From: Microcella alkaliphila | GTDB taxonomy: Bacteria > Actinomycetota > Actinomycetes > Actinomycetales > Microbacteriaceae | Length of the DNA: 64,000 nucleotides | Direction of reading: 5' to 3' | Assembly: GCF_004216855.1 (NCBI RefSeq) | Contig: NZ_SGXT01000015.1 | Coordinates: 124,001-188,000, forward strand | Part shown: positions 25,338 to 34,202 of the stretch, in pieces | How the letters are laid out: each line of letters begins with the position of its first letter | How positions within the stretch are numbered: the stretch's first letter is position 1 | Notes under the pieces: generated by a model | What the model was told of the DNA's origin: nothing | The model's input: the letters and a program-made list of their open reading frames with translations, nothing else | Databases searched by the model: none | Position numbers and translations under genes: made by a program

Positions 25338-25355
25338 TAGGTAATGCTTACCTCA
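25337..25355 (+). promoter_or_regulatory. DtxR/IdeR-like iron box overlapping the start codon
   Basis: TTAGGTAATGCTTACCTCA resembles the 19-bp iron-box consensus TTAGGTTAGGCTAACCTAA. It spans the ATG at 25344. Bound iron-loaded repressor would cover the transcription and translation start. Confidence 0.75.
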
Positions 25356-26363
25356 CCCGTACGAGATGGTCACGCGCTCGACCACCGCCGAGCATCCCTG
25401 AACTACCCGGCCTATCGCCCGTTTTCCGCGCGCGTTTCGCGCGTGCTTCCGATCGGGCGTCATCTCGTGCGGGTGAGCTTTACAGGGGATGACTTCGAGG
25501 TTTTCGGCACCACGGGGCTCGACCAGCGCGTCAAGATTGTGTTCCCCGGTGACGGCGCCCTGCCTGACCTGGGTCAGGGCGACGACGCGGCGATTCTGGC
25601 AGGCGACTGGTACGCCCGCTGGCGCGCGCTCCCGGATGCCGAGCGACCCGCGTTCCGCACCTACACCGTTCGGGCGATCGACTCCGAGGCCGCTCGCCTC
25701 GACGTCGACATGGTGCTGCACGATCCCGCTCCCGGGGGCGATGGGCCCGCTGCCCGCTGGCTGAGGCAGGTGGGGGTCGGCGACGAGGTCCTCATCGTCG
25801 GGCCCGACGCGCGCACGGCTGACCCGCTGATCGGGTGCGATTGGCGTCCCGGCGACGCTCGCACCGTGCTGCTTGCGGGCGACGAGACCGCGGCCCCCGC
25901 GATTCTATCGATCCTCGAATCGCTGGCGCCGGGTATCCGTGCGCAAGCATTCGTTGAGGTCGCGTCGAGCGCAGACATCCAACGCATCGTGCCAACGGCG
26001 CGGCACCGTGTCACCTGGCTCGCCCGTGACGCCGGTTGCGAAACTGCGCAGGGCTTCCAGGCGGTCGCCCCCCGCGGGGAATTGCTCCAACGCTCGCTGG
26101 AGAACTGGATCGGCGGCCACCGCGCTGAGCTCACGACCGCCCTCGACGCCTCACCCCACACCCTCGACGACATCGATGTCGACACCGAACTGCTCTGGGA
26201 CAGCCCTATCGACCCGCGGGACAACGACTTCTACGCCTGGATCGCCGGTGAGGCAGCAGTGGTCAAGCGGCTGCGCCGGTATCTGGTGAGTGACGTCGGG
26301 GTGAACCGTCGCGCCGTGGCCTTCATGGGCTACTGGCGTGAGGGTCGCTCCGAAGGGCAGTGA
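25344..26363 (+). CDS. Siderophore-interacting protein (FAD-binding reductase)
   Basis: Cytoplasmic flavoprotein that reduces ferric siderophores to release iron. 339 residues. The N-terminal FAD-binding barrel contains the characteristic RTYTVRAID motif (R-x-Y-T) at about residue 94, preceded by RVKIVFPGDG. The C-terminal domain (VLLAGDETAAPAILSILESL, then AFMGYWREGRSEG) is the SIP reductase domain. Its stop overlaps the GTG of the first permease gene (GTGA), so it heads the siderophore uptake operon. An iron box sits on its start codon. Confidence 0.93.
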   Translation: MLTSPVRDGHALDHRRASLNYPAYRPFSARVSRVLPIGRHLVRVSFTGDDFEVFGTTGLDQRVKIVFPGDGALPDLGQGDDAAILAGDWYARWRALPDAERPAFRTYTVRAIDSEAARLDVDMVLHDPAPGGDGPAARWLRQVGVGDEVLIVGPDARTADPLIGCDWRPGDARTVLLAGDETAAPAILSILESLAPGIRAQAFVEVASSADIQRIVPTARHRVTWLARDAGCETAQGFQAVAPRGELLQRSLENWIGGHRAELTTALDASPHTLDDIDVDTELLWDSPIDPRDNDFYAWIAGEAAVVKRLRRYLVSDVGVNRRAVAFMGYWREGRSEGQ

Positions 26364-27448
26364 CAGCGACCGAGGCCGCGCCGAGTTCGGTGGCGCGGCA
26401 GAGCGGTGTGGCGCGGGCGCCACAGCTCGTCGCGTCGACTCGCTCGCGAGCGGCCCGCATGCGCGGCGCCGCCCTGCTCGGCCTCGGGCTCGCCCTCGCC
26501 GTCGCGCTTAGCCTCGCGCTCGGCGCCCGCGGCACCGACCTCGGCACTGTCCTCACCGCGCTCACCGATCCGGGCGCGCTCGCCGACCCGGCCGACGCCG
26601 TCGCCGTGCGCGACCTGCGCGTGCCCCGCACCGTCATCGGCCTCGTCGTCGGTGCGGCGCTCGGCCTTGCAGGCGTCGTGATGCAGGGCGTCACGCGCAA
26701 CCCCGTCGCCGACCCGGGCCTGCTCGGAGTGACGGCGGGCGCATCCTTCGCCGTCGTGCTGGGCATCGCTCTTGCAGGCGAGACCGGCGTCATCGGGCTC
26801 GCCGTCTGGGCGCTGGCGGGCGCGCTCGTCACGAGCCTCGGTGTCGGGGCGCTTGCCCGCGCGGCCGGCGACCGTGCCACCCCGGCGCTGCTCGTCGTCG
26901 TCGGCTTCGCCGTCACCGCCGGACTCGGCACCCTCACGACCCTCGTGCTGCTCGGCGATCCGGCGGCGCTCGACCGCTACCGCTTCTGGACGGTCGGCTC
27001 GCTCACCGGCCGCGACCTCGACGCCGCCCTCACCCTGCTGCCGCTCGCCCTCGTCGGCATCGTCGTCGCCGCACTGCTCGCCCGGCCGCTCGACGCGCTC
27101 GCACTCGGCGACGACGTCGCACGCGGGCTCGGGTTCCGGCTCGGCGCCGTGCGCGGCGGATCCCTCGTCGCCATCGTGCTACTCTCCGGCACCGCCACCG
27201 CGCTCGCCGGGCCGCTCGTCTTCGTCGGGCTGCTCGGCGCCCACGCCGCCCGCGCCGCCGTCGGCGGGCACCACGGCCTGCTGATGCCGGTCGCGGCCGT
27301 CGCCGGGGCCGCCTTCGTGCTCGTCGCCGACGTCATCGGCCGTCTCGTGGCGCCCCCCGGCGAGCTGGAGGTCGGCATCGTCGTCGCCGCCCTCGGCGCC
27401 CCGCTGCTCATCGCCCTCGTGCGCGCCCGACGGGCGGTCGCCGCATGA
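26360..27448 (+). CDS. FecCD-family iron-siderophore ABC permease, first subunit
   Basis: Membrane permease of a ferric-siderophore ABC importer, 362 residues, about ten helices. Family segments are VRDLRVPRTVIGLVVGAALGLAG, VMQGVTRNPVADPGLLGVTAGA and, near the end, GLLGAHAARAAVGG HHG. The N-terminal 35 residues are a soluble extension. GTG start overlaps the upstream SIP stop; the stop overlaps the next permease start (ATGA). Heterodimer partner is the next gene. Confidence 0.94.
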   Translation: MTATEAAPSSVARQSGVARAPQLVASTRSRAARMRGAALLGLGLALAVALSLALGARGTDLGTVLTALTDPGALADPADAVAVRDLRVPRTVIGLVVGAALGLAGVVMQGVTRNPVADPGLLGVTAGASFAVVLGIALAGETGVIGLAVWALAGALVTSLGVGALARAAGDRATPALLVVVGFAVTAGLGTLTTLVLLGDPAALDRYRFWTVGSLTGRDLDAALTLLPLALVGIVVAALLARPLDALALGDDVARGLGFRLGAVRGGSLVAIVLLSGTATALAGPLVFVGLLGAHAARAAVGGHHGLLMPVAAVAGAAFVLVADVIGRLVAPPGELEVGIVVAALGAPLLIALVRARRAVAA

Positions 27449-28479
27449 GCGCGGCCGTCGCGCTGGGCGCACTCAGCCGCACTCGACGCGAACGACGGAT
27501 GCGCGCGGCGAGCACCACCGGCATCCTCGCCGCCGCGGGGGTCGCCCTCTCGATCACCGCGCTCGCCGTCGGATCGGTTGCGATCGCGCCCGCCGACGTC
27601 ATCGCCGCGCTTGCCGGCACGGCCGACGGCGGGGAGCAGTTCATCGTGCGCGAGCTGCGCCTGCCCCGCCTCACGCTCGCCCTCGTCGTTGGCGCCGCCC
27701 TCGGCATGGCGGGCGCCCTGCTGCAGTCGGTCGTTCGCAACCCGCTCGCGAGCCCCGACATCGTCGGCGTCACGGGCGGGGCGAGCGCCGCCGCCGTGCT
27801 CGCGATCGGGGCGGGTGCCACGGGTCTCGCCGTGTCAGGCTCGGCCCTCGTCGGCGCCACCGTCGCCATCGTGCTGGTGCTCGCCGCGAGCGGCCGAAAG
27901 CTCGGCGGAACCCGCATCGTGGTCGTCGGCATCGCCGTCGCCTTCCTCGCGCAGGGCGTGCTCGGCTACGCCCTCACCCGTGCCCGCCTCGAGCAGGCGG
28001 GCACCGCCTACTTCTGGCTCGTCGGCAGCGTCGGCTCGCCGTCGGCCCCCGAAACCCTCGTGCTCGGGATGCTCGTCGCCGTCGTCGCCATCGGCACCGT
28101 TCTCGGGCGGGGCGCCCTCGCCGCCCAGCTGCTGGGCGACGAGACCGCGACGGCGGTGGGCTCCCGCCCGCGCCGCACGCGCATCCTCGCCGTGACCGCG
28201 TCGACCGTGCTCGCCGCGGTCTCCGTCGCGGTCGCGGGCCCGCTCGCCTTCGTCGCCTTCGTGGCGGGGCCGATCGCCCGACGCCTGCGCGGCGGAGGAC
28301 CCGCCGTGCTCACCGCCGCCCTCGTGGGTGCGGTGCTTGTGCTCGCCAGCGACCTCGTCGCCCAGAACCTCATCCCTGGAACCCTGCAGCCGCCCGCCGG
28401 CCTCGTCACCGGCGCCGTCGGCGCCCCGCTACTCGTGTGGCTGTTGATCCGCGCCGCCCGCCAGGAAGGACGCGCATGA
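27445..28479 (+). CDS. FecCD-family iron-siderophore ABC permease, second subunit
   Basis: Partner permease of 344 residues with the same fold: VRELRLPRLTLALVVGAALG, LLQSVVRNPLASPDIVGVTGGA, FLAQGVLGYALTRARLEQAG, and the late AGPIARRLRGGGPA segment. It differs enough from the first subunit that the two form a heterodimer rather than a recent duplicate. ATG overlaps the stop of the first permease, and its stop overlaps the ATPase start. Confidence 0.94.
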   Translation: MSAAVALGALSRTRRERRMRAASTTGILAAAGVALSITALAVGSVAIAPADVIAALAGTADGGEQFIVRELRLPRLTLALVVGAALGMAGALLQSVVRNPLASPDIVGVTGGASAAAVLAIGAGATGLAVSGSALVGATVAIVLVLAASGRKLGGTRIVVVGIAVAFLAQGVLGYALTRARLEQAGTAYFWLVGSVGSPSAPETLVLGMLVAVVAIGTVLGRGALAAQLLGDETATAVGSRPRRTRILAVTASTVLAAVSVAVAGPLAFVAFVAGPIARRLRGGGPAVLTAALVGAVLVLASDLVAQNLIPGTLQPPAGLVTGAVGAPLLVWLLIRAARQEGRA

Positions 28480-29354
28480 CCGCGACCGCACCCGCTTCCG
28501 TGACGCTCTCGCCCGACGCGCCCGGCGCCGCCGCGCCCGCCTTGCGCGCCGAGAATCTCACCCTCGGCTACACGAAAGTCCGGCCGGTCGTGCACGGCGT
28601 CGACCTGGCCGTGCGCCCCGGCGCCCTCACGGTGCTGGTCGGCGCGAACGCGAGTGGGAAGTCGACCCTGCTGCGTGGCCTCGCCCGCCTGCTGCCCGCC
28701 CACGCCGGCCGGATCACCCTCGACGGCAATCCGATCGAGCGCATCGCCGCCCGGCAACTCGCCCGCATGATCGGCGTGCTGCCCCAGAACCCGATCGCGC
28801 CCGAGGGCATCACGGCCGGCGAGCTCGTCGCCCGCGGCCGCTACCCGCACCAGCCGATCTTCCGCGGACGCTCGAGCGACGACGACGCGGTCGTGGCCGC
28901 GTCCCTCGCCGCGACCGACGCCGCCTCGCTCACCGAGCGGCGCATGGATGAGCTGAGCGGCGGGCAACGGCAGCGCGTCTGGATCGCGATGGCGCTGGCA
29001 CAGCAACCGCGCATCCTGCTGCTCGACGAGCCGACCAGCGCGCTCGACGTCGCCCACCAGGTCGAGGTGCTCGACGTGCTGCGCGCCGAGGTCGACCGCG
29101 GCACGACCGTCGTCGTCGTGCTGCACGACCTCACGCTCGCGGCGCGCTACGCCGACGAGCTCGTCGTGCTCTGCGACGGCCGCATCGTCGCGCAGGGCGC
29201 GGCGAGCGAGGTACTCACCGAGGCGACGGTTCGGGATGCGTTCGGCATCGACGCGCGAATTTTGACCGACCCCGACACGGGTCGCCCCGTCGTGCTGCCG
29301 CGCGCCAGTTCCCTCGGTTCCTCCGCGGTTGTCTCCCAGGAACGCATGCAGTAA
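28476..29354 (+). CDS. Iron-siderophore ABC transporter ATP-binding protein
   Basis: ATPase of the siderophore importer, 292 residues. Walker A is VGANASGKSTLLRG at about residue 60, the Q-loop lies in IGVLPQNPIAPEGIT, the ABC signature is LSGGQRQRVWIAMALAQQP, and Walker B is ILLLDEPTSALD, followed by the H-loop VVVLHDLTLAARY. The ATG at 28476 overlaps the permease stop (ATGA). It ends the SIP-permease-permease-ATPase operon; the binding protein follows behind its own iron box. Confidence 0.95.
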   Translation: MTATAPASVTLSPDAPGAAAPALRAENLTLGYTKVRPVVHGVDLAVRPGALTVLVGANASGKSTLLRGLARLLPAHAGRITLDGNPIERIAARQLARMIGVLPQNPIAPEGITAGELVARGRYPHQPIFRGRSSDDDAVVAASLAATDAASLTERRMDELSGGQRQRVWIAMALAQQPRILLLDEPTSALDVAHQVEVLDVLRAEVDRGTTVVVVLHDLTLAARYADELVVLCDGRIVAQGAASEVLTEATVRDAFGIDARILTDPDTGRPVVLPRASSLGSSAVVSQERMQ

Positions 29355-29370
29355 GGTAAGCCTTACCTAA
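29352..29370 (+). promoter_or_regulatory. DtxR/IdeR-like iron box before the siderophore-binding lipoprotein
   Basis: TAAGGTAAGCCTTACCTAA is a near-perfect palindrome matching the iron-box consensus. It begins within the stop codon of the ATPase gene and lies 49 bases before the binding-protein start, so this gene probably has its own iron-regulated promoter. Confidence 0.85.
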
Positions 29371-29418
29371 TCCAATCTGCCGCGTCGTCGCGGCCCCTCC
29401 TCGAGGAGCATCTTTCCC

Positions 29419-30468
29419 ATGCCCGCAGCGCCCCGCGCCCTATCCGCCCGCGCACTTCCCGCCCTCGCCCTCGCCGCCGCGAGTGCCCTCGTTCTCGCGG
29501 GATGCGCATCCGGCACCCCCGCCGACGAGGGTGACACGGGCTCCGCCCCCGCGGCCGACACCGCCGCCTTCCCGGTCACGATCGAGCACGCCTTCGGCGA
29601 GACCGAGATCGCCGAGGCGCCCGAGCGGGTCGTCACCTGGGGCTGGGGAGCCACCGACGCGGCAATCGCCCTCGGTGTCGTGCCCGTGGCGATGCCCTTC
29701 CAGGCGTACGGCGGCGACGAGAACGGCGTGCTTCCCTGGATCGCCGAGGCCCTCGACGAGCTGGGCGCCGAGACCCCGACCGTACTGCCCGACACCGGCG
29801 AAGACGTGCCGTTCGAAGACATCGCCGCGGCCGACCCCGACGTAATCCTCGCCCACTATTCAGGCATCACGGAAGAGCAGTACGAGACGCTCAGCGCGAT
29901 CGCCCCCGTCGTCGCGTACGAAGACCAGCCGTGGTCGACCCCGTGGCGCGACGTCATCTCGATCACCGGTGAGGCGCTCGGCCTCGCCGACGAGGCGACG
30001 GCGGTGCTCGACGGCATCGACGCCGAGATCGCCGCGGCCGCCGAGGCGAACCCCGAGTTCCAGGGCGTGAGCCTCGCCACCGCGTGGGACACCGCCGGAA
30101 CCTTCTACGTCTACGCCGACGAAGACCCGCGCGTCGAGTTCATGCTCGACCTCGGCTTCGTGAACGCCCCCGCCGTCGACGAACTCGACACGGATGAGTC
30201 CCCGTTCTTCTTCACACTGTCCTACGAGCGCACCAGCGAACTCGTGAGTGACATCGTCGTTGTCTACGGATCGACGGCCGAAGAAGCGCAGGCGCTTCTC
30301 GACGCTCCGCACGGGCAAGTGATTCCGGCCGTCGCCGATGGCGCCGTCGCCCAGCTCGTCGGCACCGAGTTCATCGCCTCGGTCTCGCCGCCGACCGCGC
30401 TCTCGCTGCCGTGGGGCCTCGACGAGGTCGTTGCCCAGCTCGCCGCCGCCGTCGCTGAGATCGGCTGA
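29419..30468 (+). CDS. Iron-siderophore ABC transporter substrate-binding lipoprotein
   Basis: Extracellular receptor lipoprotein of 349 residues. A signal peptide ends in a lipobox LAGC with Cys at residue 29, followed by a low-complexity linker. The mature part is a FecB/FhuD-type fold: APERVVTWGWGATDAAIALGVVPVAM, the helix-backbone region, VILAHYSGITEEQYETLSAIAPVV, and a C-terminal GLDEVVAQLAAAVAEIG. ATG follows a GAGGAG site. The same C-terminal 16-17 codons reappear at 30802-30852 as a relic of a second copy. Confidence 0.94.
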   Translation: MPAAPRALSARALPALALAAASALVLAGCASGTPADEGDTGSAPAADTAAFPVTIEHAFGETEIAEAPERVVTWGWGATDAAIALGVVPVAMPFQAYGGDENGVLPWIAEALDELGAETPTVLPDTGEDVPFEDIAAADPDVILAHYSGITEEQYETLSAIAPVVAYEDQPWSTPWRDVISITGEALGLADEATAVLDGIDAEIAAAAEANPEFQGVSLATAWDTAGTFYVYADEDPRVEFMLDLGFVNAPAVDELDTDESPFFFTLSYERTSELVSDIVVVYGSTAEEAQALLDAPHGQVIPAVADGAVAQLVGTEFIASVSPPTALSLPWGLDEVVAQLAAAVAEIG

Positions 30469-30497
30469 GTCAGGAAACGTCAGGCATCAGTCCCCGT

Positions 30498-30545
30498 ATA
30501 CGGCCGCCCTTCCCCGTACGTCAGCGGTGCGGAGGGCGGCCGTAT
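30498..30545 (+). terminator. Terminator hairpin after the siderophore operon
   Basis: Arms 30498-30510 and 30533-30545 are a perfect 13-bp inverted repeat around a 22-base loop, 30 bases after the binding-protein stop. No T-run, but strong and well placed. Confidence 0.7.
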
Positions 30546-30601
30546 CTCGTCTAGCGCGCGGGGCTAAGCCGCCGTAGCGGCAACCACAGCCGCAGCGCGT
30601 T

Positions 30602-30671
30602 CAGAATTCAGGAAGCGGCCCGCGTGAGACGTCACCTCCCCGCGGGGGATGGCGCTCTTTCCTGAATTCTG
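30602..30671. repeat. 13-bp inverted repeat with a GC-rich loop
   Basis: CAGAATTCAGGAA at 30602-30614 and its complement at 30659-30671 flank a 44-base loop that contains the smaller palindrome CCCCGCGGGG. The arms are AT-rich compared with surroundings. It could be a second terminator or the remains of a small mobile element. The gap 30469-30862 (394 bases) contains this, the terminator, a 22-bp array and a gene relic, and no intact gene. Confidence 0.5.
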
Positions 30672-30692
30672 GACGTCAGATGACGTCGAGGG

Positions 30693-30780
30693 GGCGGCCT
30701 ACTGATTAGGTTGAGCCGTCCTTCTGACTCGGGTAAGCCGACCTTCTGATCGGGTAGGGCAGCCTTCCGACTGGCCTCAG
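30693..30780. repeat. Four tandem imperfect 22-bp units
   Basis: Units 30693-30714, 30715-30736, 30737-30758 and 30759-30780 are contiguous and share a core like GCCG-CCTTCTGA-CGGGTA, with units two and three the most alike and one and four more diverged. There are no spacers, so it is not a CRISPR. Purpose unknown. Confidence 0.5.
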
Positions 30781-30801
30781 AGTGGTCGTTAGGCCTCCGC
30801 G

Positions 30802-30852
30802 CTCGACGACGTCGTCGCACAGCTCGCAGCCGCCGTCGCCGAGATCGGCTGA
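30802..30852 (+). pseudogene. Relic: C-terminal end of a second siderophore-binding protein gene
   Basis: These 51 bases read LDDVVAQLAAAVAEIG then a stop, almost the same as the last 16 residues of the intact binding protein (LDEVVAQLAAAVAEIG). About five bases differ, four of them silent third positions, so the copy diverged while still coding and was later lost except for this tail. It ends 10 bases from the hemL stop. Confidence 0.8.
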
Positions 30853-30862
30853 GGCTCGCCCC

Positions 30863-32230
30863 TCAGCCAGCGGGTCGGGCGGCCGCTGCGGCTTGTGCCG
30901 CTGGCCTGGCCGCCGCGAGCACCCGCTCGACCGCGCGCGCGTCGTGCGCAGCCGAGACGAACCACGCCTCGTACACGCTCGGCGGCAGCGAGACGCCGTG
31001 CTCGAGCATCGCGTGAAAGTACGGACCGAAGCGGAACACGTCTTGCGCCTGCGCCTCGGCGTAGTTCTGCGGGGCGCTGTCGCGGAAGAAGATCGAGAAC
31101 TGCGAGCCGGCCCACGCAACCGTGTGGGCGACGCCCTCCGCACTCAGCGCATCCGAAAAACCAGAAGCGATCTCGTGTGCGACGCGCGGCAGGTGCTCGT
31201 AGACGTCGGGGCCTGCACCCCGCAGCATGGCGGCGCCGGTCGCGACCGCAACGGGGTTCCCGCTGAGGGTGCCCGCCTGGTACACCGGGCCGAGCGGCGC
31301 GAGTAGGTCGAGAATCTCGGCGCGGCCGCCGAGGCCGGCGAGCGGCAGGCCGCCGCCGATGATCTTGCCGAAGGTCATGAGGTCGGCGTCGTACGGCACG
31401 CCCTCGCGCTCTTCGAGCCCCCACCAACCGGCGGCCGTCGAGCGGAACCCGGTCATGACCTCGTCGACGATCAGCAGCGCGCCGTGCGCGTGCGCCGTGT
31501 CGGCGAGCAGCTTGTTGAAGCCGGGCTTCGGCGGCACGACGCCCATGTTGGCGGCGGCGGCCTCGGTGATGACGGCCGCAATGCGCTCGCCGTGCGCGGC
31601 GAAGACCTCGGCGAGCGCCTCCTCGTCGTTGTACGGAATCACGATCGTCTGCGCGGCCGTCTCGGGGGTGATGCCCGCCGAGCCCGGAATACCGAGCGTC
31701 ACAATGCCGGAACCTGCCTCCGACAAGAGCGAGTCGGAGTGCCCGTGGTAGTGCCCGGCGAACTTCACGAGCAGCGGCCGCCCGGTCGCGCCGCGCGCGA
31801 GGCGGATCGCCGTCATGGTCGCCTCGGTACCGGTCGAGACGAGGCGCAGCTTCTCGATGCCGCGGCGCTCGGCGCCGTCCGGCCCGGTCAGCGTCAGGCG
31901 GTCGAGCACGAGCTCGGCCAACTCGACCTCACCGGTGGAGGCGGCGCCGAATCCGAGCCCCTTCTCGACGGCCGCTCGCGCCGCCGCGATGACGTCAGGA
32001 TGCGCGTGGCCAAGCAACGCCGGCCCCCACTGCCCCACAAGGTCCACATACTCGGTGCCCTCGACGTCGACGACGTACGGCCCGTGACCGCTCGCGAGGA
32101 AGACGGGCGTGCCGCCGACCGAGCGAAACGCGCGTACCGGGGAGTTCACCCCGCCGGGCGTGACAACGAGCGCCCGCTCGAACGCTTCGGCGTTGGTGGT
32201 GGGGGTGCGGCCCGAAATGAAGCGGGTCAT
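30863..32230 (-). CDS. hemL: Glutamate-1-semialdehyde 2,1-aminomutase
   Basis: PLP enzyme making 5-aminolevulinate from glutamate-1-semialdehyde, the second step of the C5 heme route. 455 residues. Segments are [11 protein letters not shown] near the start, [46 protein letters not shown] and the PLP-lysine region [17 protein letters not shown]. The ATG overlaps the hemB stop (ATGA). It is the last gene of the heme operon; hemA, which makes its substrate, diverges at the other end. Confidence 0.96.
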   Translation of the reverse strand: MTRFISGRTPTTNAEAFERALVVTPGGVNSPVRAFRSVGGTPVFLASGHGPYVVDVEGTEYVDLVGQWGPALLGHAHPDVIAAARAAVEKGLGFGAASTGEVELAELVLDRLTLTGPDGAERRGIEKLRLVSTGTEATMTAIRLARGATGRPLLVKFAGHYHGHSDSLLSEAGSGIVTLGIPGSAGITPETAAQTIVIPYNDEEALAEVFAAHGERIAAVITEAAAANMGVVPPKPGFNKLLADTAHAHGALLIVDEVMTGFRSTAAGWWGLEEREGVPYDADLMTFGKIIGGGLPLAGLGGRAEILDLLAPLGPVYQAGTLSGNPVAVATGAAMLRGAGPDVYEHLPRVAHEIASGFSDALSAEGVAHTVAWAGSQFSIFFRDSAPQNYAEAQAQDVFRFGPYFHAMLEHGVSLPPSVYEAWFVSAAHDARAVERVLAAARPAAQAAAAARPAG

Positions 32231-33225
32231 GAGAGGAGTCCCTTCTGGGCCAGGTCGAGCGCGGCGTACGAGAGCACGGCGTCGGCCCCCGCGCGGCGAA
32301 TCGACAGAAGCGCCTCGAGCTGGGCGCGGTCGCCATCGAGCCAGCCGTTCTGCGCGGCGGCGGCGATCATCGCGTACTCGCCCGAGACCATGTACGCCCA
32401 GACGGGCACGGTCGAGATGTCAGCAACCTGGCGCAGCACGTCGAGGTAGGCGAGCGCCGGCTTCACCATGACGACGTCAGCGCCCTCGTCGAGGTCGATG
32501 AGCGCCTCGCGCACGCCCTCGCGCCCGTTCGCCGGGTCGAGTTGGTAGCTGCGGCGGTCGCCGGTGAGCTGCGAGTCGACGGCGTCGCGGAACGGCCCGT
32601 AGAACGACGAGGCGTACTTCGCCGAGTAGGCGAGCAGCGCGACGTCGGTGTGGCCCGCGTCGTCGAGCGCGGTGCGCACGGCGGCGATCTGGCCGTCCAT
32701 CATGCCGCTGAGGCCGAGCAGCTGCGAGCCCGCCTCGGCCTGGGCGATCGCCATGGCGGTGTAGCGCTCGAGGGTCGCGTCGTTGTCGACCCGGCCGCGC
32801 GCATCCACGACGCCGCAGTGGCCGTGGTCGGTGAACTCGTCGAGGCAGAGGTCGGTCTGCACGACGAGCGCGCCGCCCACCTCGGCGGCGATCGCGCGGG
32901 TCGCGACATTGAGGATGCCCTCGGGGTCGGTCGCGCCCGAGCCCACCGCGTCGCGGGTGGCGGGCACGCCGAACAGCATGACCCCGCCGAGCCCGGCCTC
33001 GGCCGCCTCGGCGGCGATGCGGCGCAGGCTGTCGAGCGTGTGCTGCGAGACGCCGGGCATCGAGGCGATCGGCTGCGGGGCGTCGAGGCCCTCGCGCACG
33101 AACAGCGGCAGCACGAGGTGGCGCGGCCGGAGGTCGGTTTCGCTGACGAGGCGCCGCATCGCCGCCGACTGCCTGAGGCGGCGGGGGCGGATGCGCGGGG
33201 CAAGATCGCGGGAAGCGTCGGTCAC
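32227..33225 (-). CDS. hemB: Porphobilinogen synthase (5-aminolevulinate dehydratase)
   Basis: Condenses two 5-aminolevulinates to porphobilinogen. 332 residues. Recognised by [35 protein letters not shown] (metal/active-site region), [15 protein letters not shown] with the first Schiff-base lysine, and [17 protein letters not shown] with the second. The GTG start overlaps hemC (GTGA); the stop overlaps hemL. Note hemD is absent from its usual place near hemC. Confidence 0.96.
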   Translation of the reverse strand: MTDASRDLAPRIRPRRLRQSAAMRRLVSETDLRPRHLVLPLFVREGLDAPQPIASMPGVSQHTLDSLRRIAAEAAEAGLGGVMLFGVPATRDAVGSGATDPEGILNVATRAIAAEVGGALVVQTDLCLDEFTDHGHCGVVDARGRVDNDATLERYTAMAIAQAEAGSQLLGLSGMMDGQIAAVRTALDDAGHTDVALLAYSAKYASSFYGPFRDAVDSQLTGDRRSYQLDPANGREGVREALIDLDEGADVVMVKPALAYLDVLRQVADISTVPVWAYMVSGEYAMIAAAAQNGWLDGDRAQLEALLSIRRAGADAVLSYAALDLAQKGLLS

Positions 33226-34202
33226 GGGGTCCCTCCCAGAGGGGCGAGCTCGGCGGCGCCCTGCTTCAGCAGGTCGTCGACGACGCGGGACGCCGCGTCC
33301 TCCGCCGGGGTCTTCGTGTCTTCGAGGTACAGCGCGTGGGCGCTCGAAACGCGCTCTCCCGTCTCGGGCGAGTACACGCGGGCCGAGAGGAAAAGCATGC
33401 CGCCGTCGATGAACGCATGCGCGCCGAGCGGCGCCGAGCAGCCGGCTTCGAGCAGGCGCAGCACGGCGCGCTCAGAGTCAACGGCGACGCGGGTCGCCGT
33501 GTGGTCCATACTCTTGAGCGCCGAGCGCAGCGGGCCGCGCGTGTCAGCGCGCGTCTCGACCGCGAGCGCACCCTGGCCGGGAGCAGTGGGCCAGCCGTCG
33601 ATCCCGAGATGCTCGGTGATCACGTCGTCGCGGCCGATGCGCTCGAGGCCCGCGGCGGCGAGTACGACGGCGTCGAGGTCGGCCTCGACACCGGACCCAG
33701 CAGCAGAAGACGCTGTGCCGAGCACCCGACCAATGCGGGTGTCGACGTTGCCGCGCAGGTCGACGATCTCCAGCTCGGGGCGACGCCTCCGCAGCTGGGC
33801 GCGCCGGCGCGGCGAGCCCGTGCCGACCGTCGCGCCGTCGGGAAGCTGATCGAGCGTGACCGCGTCGCGCGAGATCAGGGCGTCACGCGCATCCGCCCTT
33901 TCGGGCATGGCGGCGATCACGAGGCCGTCGTGCGGCGTCGTCGGCAGGTCTTTCAGCGAGTGCACGACCACGTCGCACTCCCCGGCGAGCAGCGCCTCGC
34001 GCACCGCGGCGACGAACACGCCGACACCGCCCATGCTCGCGAGCGACGCGGTCGACGTATCGCCGTGGGTCGTGATCGGCACGAGCTCGACCGGCTGGCC
34101 CGTGCGGGCCGCGATCGAGTCGGCGACGCGCTGCGACTGGGCGAGCGCGAGGGCGCTTCCGCGAGTGCCGAGCCGGATCGGGGCGGACTCGGCAGGGCTC
34201 AC
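33222..34202 (-). CDS. hemC: Hydroxymethylbilane synthase
   Basis: Polymerises four porphobilinogens into hydroxymethylbilane. 326 residues. [20 protein letters not shown] is the N-terminal signature, [20 protein letters not shown] and [20 protein letters not shown] are the active-site loops, and the dipyrromethane cofactor Cys lies in [17 protein letters not shown] start overlaps the ferrochelatase stop (GTGA). The product is passed to HemD, encoded elsewhere. Confidence 0.96.
   Translation of the reverse strand: MSPAESAPIRLGTRGSALALAQSQRVADSIAARTGQPVELVPITTHGDTSTASLASMGGVGVFVAAVREALLAGECDVVVHSLKDLPTTPHDGLVIAAMPERADARDALISRDAVTLDQLPDGATVGTGSPRRRAQLRRRRPELEIVDLRGNVDTRIGRVLGTASSAAGSGVEADLDAVVLAAAGLERIGRDDVITEHLGIDGWPTAPGQGALAVETRADTRGPLRSALKSMDHTATRVAVDSERAVLRLLEAGCSAPLGAHAFIDGGMLFLSARVYSPETGERVSSAHALYLEDTKTPAEDAASRVVDDLLKQGAAELAPLGGTP

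Noticed and set aside
30693-30780. CRISPR array
   Set aside because: Units are contiguous without spacers and diverged, and no cas gene is present.
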